Source: Rothia halotolerans (GTDB taxonomy: Bacteria; Actinomycetota; Actinomycetes; Actinomycetales; Micrococcaceae). From it: a DNA stretch of 64,000 nt. Shown piece by piece: positions 60,709 to 64,000 of the stretch (within the stretch, counting starts at the first letter, position 1; every line of letters starts with the position of its first letter). The stretch lies in the NCBI RefSeq assembly GCF_004136635.1, contig NZ_NOIU01000001.1:62001-126000 (forward strand), written 5' to 3'. The position numbers were made by a program, and so were the translations under genes. The notes beneath the pieces were generated by a model, which made no database searches, had not been told where the DNA came from, and saw only the letters and a program-made list of their open reading frames with translations.

Positions 60709-61482
60709 TCAGGGCCGGACCGCCGCGCGCCCCTCGCGCAGGTGCATCACGTAGCGTCTGACCAGATAGTCCAGCGCGACGTTGAGCCCGATCCACGAGT
60801 AGAAGCACTCGGAGCCCGCGACGCGGCCCAGCGGGCTCGCGCAGTAGTGCACGGTCCACTCGGGGCTGTAGCTGGCCTCCCGGTCGCCGAGCCGGGTGAT
60901 GAGCAGCGTCTGCAGGGACCGGAGGAGGAACAGCTCGGGCAGCTCCGGCGCCTCGGGCATCCCCTCCCCGCCCGAGACGAGGACCAGGAGGTCCTCCGAG
61001 CCCATCGCCGGGAGGCTGACCTTGAGCTCCTTGACGCCGGGGATCACCACGGTCGAGGTACCGCTGATCAGCAGCGCCTTGGACAGCTCCTGGGCCGCCA
61101 TGCCCGCGGAGAAGTCGGTCCCGTAGCAGTAGACGGTCCCCGCCCGCTCGATGCCGTGCAGCACCGGCTCCAGGTCGAGGCGCTCCAGCTGGGCGAGCGT
61201 CCCCTCGACGTCGCGCCGCTGCGCCTCCAGCAGGTCCGCGCCCTCCGCGGCGGGGGCGGAGCGGGAGTGCCGCAGGAAGTACTTGAGCTCCGAGAACCCG
61301 CTGAAGCCGAGCTTCTTGGTCAGCCGCATCACGGAGGAGGGGGACGTGAAGGTGCTGTGGGCCACGGCCTGCACCGAGGACTCGACCACCCGCTCCTGAT
61401 TGGCCAGGACGTAGGCCATGATGGCGCGCTCGGTCTCATTCCATTTCTCGTGGCGCGATGCGACCACGCTCTCCAGGTTCAT
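60709..61482 (-). CDS. RpiR/MurR-family regulator with SIS-like domain
   Basis: 257 residues from ATG 61482 after GGGAGGGAAG. N-terminal HTH_6 (MNLESVVASRHEKWNETERAIMAYVLANQERVVESSVQAVAHSTFTSPSSVMRLTKKLGFSGFSELKYFLR) and a C-terminal SIS-like sugar-phosphate fold (VYCYGTDFSAGMAAQELSKALL). These regulators sense phosphosugars. There is no sugar gene next to it, so its target lies elsewhere. A longer frame to 61674 reads as non-coding. Confidence 0.9.
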   Translation of the reverse strand: MNLESVVASRHEKWNETERAIMAYVLANQERVVESSVQAVAHSTFTSPSSVMRLTKKLGFSGFSELKYFLRHSRSAPAAEGADLLEAQRRDVEGTLAQLERLDLEPVLHGIERAGTVYCYGTDFSAGMAAQELSKALLISGTSTVVIPGVKELKVSLPAMGSEDLLVLVSGGEGMPEAPELPELFLLRSLQTLLITRLGDREASYSPEWTVHYCASPLGRVAGSECFYSWIGLNVALDYLVRRYVMHLREGRAAVRP

Positions 61483-61872
61483 CTTCCCTCCCCCACCCCG
61501 CGCGGTCGGCCCCGCGAGGTCACGCTCAAGCTGATCATTGCACTCGGCTCCCCCGGACGGGCCGCGACGCCGCGCGTTCGCCCCGCATTGTGGATCGAGG
61601 GGCCCTCCGGCCCCCTCCGCGAGCCGCTGTGGGCTCCCGGGCCGCCGCGGCGCGGCGGGCCCGGCGGGCCGCACGGCCGCGGGGGCCCACTTCCGAGATT
61701 AGGCGGGCCCGTGCCGGGAATCCGCCGAAAGCGCGGGCCCGGAACATATGCCGGGGATCCGGCACGGGAGCAGGGATGCGAAGAGGCCCGCCGCCGCCCC
61801 GGGCGGGGGCGGCGGCGGGCCTCGCACCGTCCCGGGGAGCCTACGCGGCGGCCGGGGCGGGCAGCGGGAGGA
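61483..61872. other. 390-bp region between guaA and RpiR genes
   Basis: No gene. Contains the guaA terminator at 61783-61823 and the RpiR promoter at the left end. The middle is very GC-rich with ggcgggcc-type repeats. Confidence 0.5.
61783..61823 (-). terminator. 18-bp hairpin terminator of guaA
   Basis: Arms at 61783-61800 and 61806-61823 are exact inverse complements (GAGGCCCGCCGCCGCCCC) with a 5-nt loop. TTCG follows on the minus strand. The arms are unusually long. Confidence 0.85.
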
Positions 61873-63477
61873 TCACTCCCATTCGATGGTTCCGGGGGGC
61901 TTGGAGGTCACGTCCAGCACCACCCGGTTGACCTCCTGCACCTCGTTGGTGATGCGGTTGGAGATCCGGGCGAGCAGGTCGTAGGGCAGCCGGGACCAGT
62001 CAGCGGTCATCGCGTCCTCGGAGGAGACCGGGCGCAGCACGATCGGGTGGCCGTAGGTCCGGCCGTCGCCCTGGACCCCCACCGAGCGGACCTGCGAGAG
62101 CAGAACCACCGGCATCTGCCAGACCTCCTCGTCCAGCCCGGCCCGGGTCAGCTCGGCGCGTGCGATCGCGTCCGCGGCGCGCAGCACCTCGAGGTTCTCG
62201 CGGGTGACCTCGCCGATCACCCGGATGCCCAGGCCCGGGCCCGGGAAGGGCTGCCGGGCCACGATCTTCTCGGGCACCCCCAGCCGACGGCCGATCGCGC
62301 GGACCTCGTCCTTGAACAGGGTGCGCAGCGGCTCCACCAGGTCGAAGTTCAGGTCCTCCGGGAGCCCGCCGACGTTGTGGTGGGACTTGATGTTCGCGGT
62401 CCCCTCGCCGCCGCCGGACTCGACGACGTCGGGGTACAGGGTGCCCTGGACCAGGAACTTGATGTCCTCGCCCTGGCCGCCCAGCTCGGCGATCAGCTTG
62501 CGCTGGGCGTCCTCGAAGGAGCGGATGAACTCCCGCCCGATGGCCTTGCGCTTGAGCTCGGGGTCGGTGAGCCCGGCCAGCGCGCCCAGGAAGCGCTCCG
62601 ACTCGTCGATGGTCACCACGCGGATCCCCATGGTCTCGGCGTAGTCCCGCTCGACCTGCTCGCGCTCGCCCTCGCGCAGCAGCCCGTGGTCGATGAAGAA
62701 GCAGGTCAGCTGGTCGCCGACGGCCTCGTGGACCAGGGCCGCCGCGACCGAGGAGTCGACGCCGCCGGACAGGGCGCAGATGACCTGCGCGTCCCCGACC
62801 TGCTCGCGGATCCTCTCGACCTGCTCCTCGATCACGTTGCCGGTGGTCCAGGTCTGCTCGAGTCCGGCGACGTTGAACAGGAAGCTCTCCAGCGCCTGCT
62901 GGCCGAAGCTGGAGTGCCTCACCTCGGGGTGCCACTGGACGCCGCCGAGCTTGCGCTCCTCGTTGACGAAGGCCGCCACGGGGGTGCGCTCGGTGGTGGC
63001 CAGCACCTCGAAGCCGGCCGGCGCTTCGGTCACCGAGTCGCCGTGGCTCATCCAGACGTTCTGCATCACGGGGGTCCCGCTCAGGAAGGAGGCCCCGCCG
63101 TCGGCGAGGGTCGCGTCCGTCGCGCCGTACTCGCGCAGGCCGGTGCGGGCCACGGTGCCGCCGAGGGCCTGGGCCATCGACTGGAAGCCGTAGCAGATGC
63201 CGAAGACCGGCACCCCCGTCTCGAGGAGGGCGGGGTCCAGGGAGGGCGCGCCCTCCTCGTAGACGCTGGAGGGGCCGCCCGTCAGCACGAACGCGGCGGG
63301 GTTCCTGGCCATCATCTTCTCGACCGGCATGGAATGCGGGACGATCTCGGAGTAGACGTTGGCCTCGCGCACGCGCCGCGCGATCAGCTGGGCGTACTGC
63401 GCGCCGAAGTCGACGACGAGTACCGGTCGCTCCTCCAGTTCGGCGGAGACCGGATCAACGGTGTGGGTCACTGACAT
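61873..63477 (-). CDS. guaA: GMP synthase (glutamine-hydrolysing)
   Basis: 534 residues. Class I glutaminase: [18 protein letters not shown], nucleophile Cys95 in [15 protein letters not shown], and QWHPEV for the His-Glu of the triad. ATP pyrophosphatase: [20 protein letters not shown]-terminal dimer domain with [13 protein letters not shown] and the final GTIEWE. It converts XMP to GMP. ATG 63477. Terminated by the hairpin at 61783-61823. Confidence 0.98.
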   Translation of the reverse strand: MSVTHTVDPVSAELEERPVLVVDFGAQYAQLIARRVREANVYSEIVPHSMPVEKMMARNPAAFVLTGGPSSVYEEGAPSLDPALLETGVPVFGICYGFQSMAQALGGTVARTGLREYGATDATLADGGASFLSGTPVMQNVWMSHGDSVTEAPAGFEVLATTERTPVAAFVNEERKLGGVQWHPEVRHSSFGQQALESFLFNVAGLEQTWTTGNVIEEQVERIREQVGDAQVICALSGGVDSSVAAALVHEAVGDQLTCFFIDHGLLREGEREQVERDYAETMGIRVVTIDESERFLGALAGLTDPELKRKAIGREFIRSFEDAQRKLIAELGGQGEDIKFLVQGTLYPDVVESGGGEGTANIKSHHNVGGLPEDLNFDLVEPLRTLFKDEVRAIGRRLGVPEKIVARQPFPGPGLGIRVIGEVTRENLEVLRAADAIARAELTRAGLDEEVWQMPVVLLSQVRSVGVQGDGRTYGHPIVLRPVSSEDAMTADWSRLPYDLLARISNRITNEVQEVNRVVLDVTSKPPGTIEWE

Positions 63478-63583
63478 GTCCTCTGGAGTCGGTGGAGGGA
63501 GTGGGGGGTGCGCCCCGGCGACGGAGCGGCACCAGTCTAGGCTACATCCCCGCGTCGGAGGTCGGCCCCCGACGGCGGGCGGG

Positions 63584-64000
63584 CTAGTAGCGCTTGGTGG
63601 ACTTGGGGTTGGCGCGCAGCTGCGAGAGCGTCTCCCGGTGGATCCGCCGCTCGACGATGAAGGAGAGGAACGGCACGACTCCGCCCAGCGCCATCACGAT
63701 GAACTGCGGGAAGGGCCAGCGCATCAGGAACCAGACCCGGAAGCAGGCGATGAGGTAGACGACGTAGAACCAGCCGTGGACGATCAGGACCCAGGTGGAG
63801 AGGTTCAGCCCGCCCACCAGGTTGCCGGTCTCCAGGTTCAGCCAGCCCACCGCGACCGTCTCCCCCGTCGAGGCGTCCCGGCCGCCGGCGATGAGGTCGT
63901 AGCCGATCGCGTAGCGGGAGATCATCTCGGCGACCAGCAGCAGCAGGAACGTGCCGGAGATCCAGGCGCAGTACTTGTAGAAGGTCAGGGAGCCGCGGAT
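63584..64000 (-). CDS. DUF3817 membrane protein (N-terminus beyond the window)
   Basis: 139 residues visible, frame open to base 64000, so the start is missing. Helices: [46 protein letters not shown] and [23 protein letters not shown], with the conserved [10 protein letters not shown] and EKR-type loop of DUF3817. The charged tail [18 protein letters not shown] is typical. The function is unknown; the gene is found next to guaA in many actinobacteria. Confidence 0.85.
   Translation of the reverse strand: MRGSLTFYKYCAWISGTFLLLLVAEMISRYAIGYDLIAGGRDASTGETVAVGWLNLETGNLVGGLNLSTWVLIVHGWFYVVYLIACFRVWFLMRWPFPQFIVMALGGVVPFLSFIVERRIHRETLSQLRANPKSTKRY

Overview
The window is high-GC actinobacterial DNA. 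Gene content and order (ychF, rmuC, ispH, xseA-xseB, an alaA-like aminotransferase, mscS, galU, an FmdB/SAF pair, guaA and a DUF3817 gene), leaderless promoters, and GC-rich hairpin terminators with short or no T-tracts suggest Micrococcales. A Brachybacterium or Dermabacter relative is my best guess; this is inference from gene content, not a phylogeny.

Bases 1-18,100 look accessory. They hold two unknown genes; an ABC exporter with a divergent LuxR-type two-component pair; an Rrf2 regulator between an MFS and an EamA transporter; then a scar made of a truncated response regulator fused to an Abi remnant. A defence-like cluster follows, all on the minus strand: a three-gene unit (unknown protein, XRE-ImmA/IrrE metallopeptidase, DUF4062/TIR-like protein with a beta-rich tail), an Abi_2/AbiF-type HEPN gene with a structured leader, a large serine recombinase, and a type III restriction-modification pair (mod-res). 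The recombinase and the scar make this a likely mobile island.

Bases 18,100-34,700 are mostly core genome: ychF, an OsmC protein, a four-gene ABC/two-component operon behind a perfect dyad, rmuC, ispH, xseA-xseB, an aminotransferase, an orphan osmoprotectant-type binding lipoprotein, a Nudix hydrolase, mscS and a convergent LysR-substrate-domain protein. A tRNA-Ala(CGC) with a long hairpin terminator follows, then a small patch of unfamiliar envelope genes (35,000-36,840).

Bases 37,300-52,700 carry lineage-specific metabolism and regulation: a P1/NylC-like peptidase, a luciferase-like oxidoreductase, an ArsR-SRPBCC pair with a dyad over the ArsR start, a VTT-domain membrane protein, a LuxR regulator, two FAD enzymes and a CYTH-CHAD protein. 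Three genes here look broken: a GNAT gene with an in-frame TAA, a gene with a shift in a CG repeat, and an FAD monooxygenase with a shift at a G8 tract. A DtxR/IdeR-like box, a structured stretch and a strong terminator at 47,669-47,852 could be an iron-responsive small RNA.

Bases 53,000-64,000 return to core-like genes: galU, a 5-formyltetrahydrofolate cyclo-ligase, FmdB, a SAF-domain protein, a 1391-residue DUF4011-type helicase/nuclease relative that has lost its key catalytic residues, an RpiR regulator, guaA, and a DUF3817 gene cut by the window edge.
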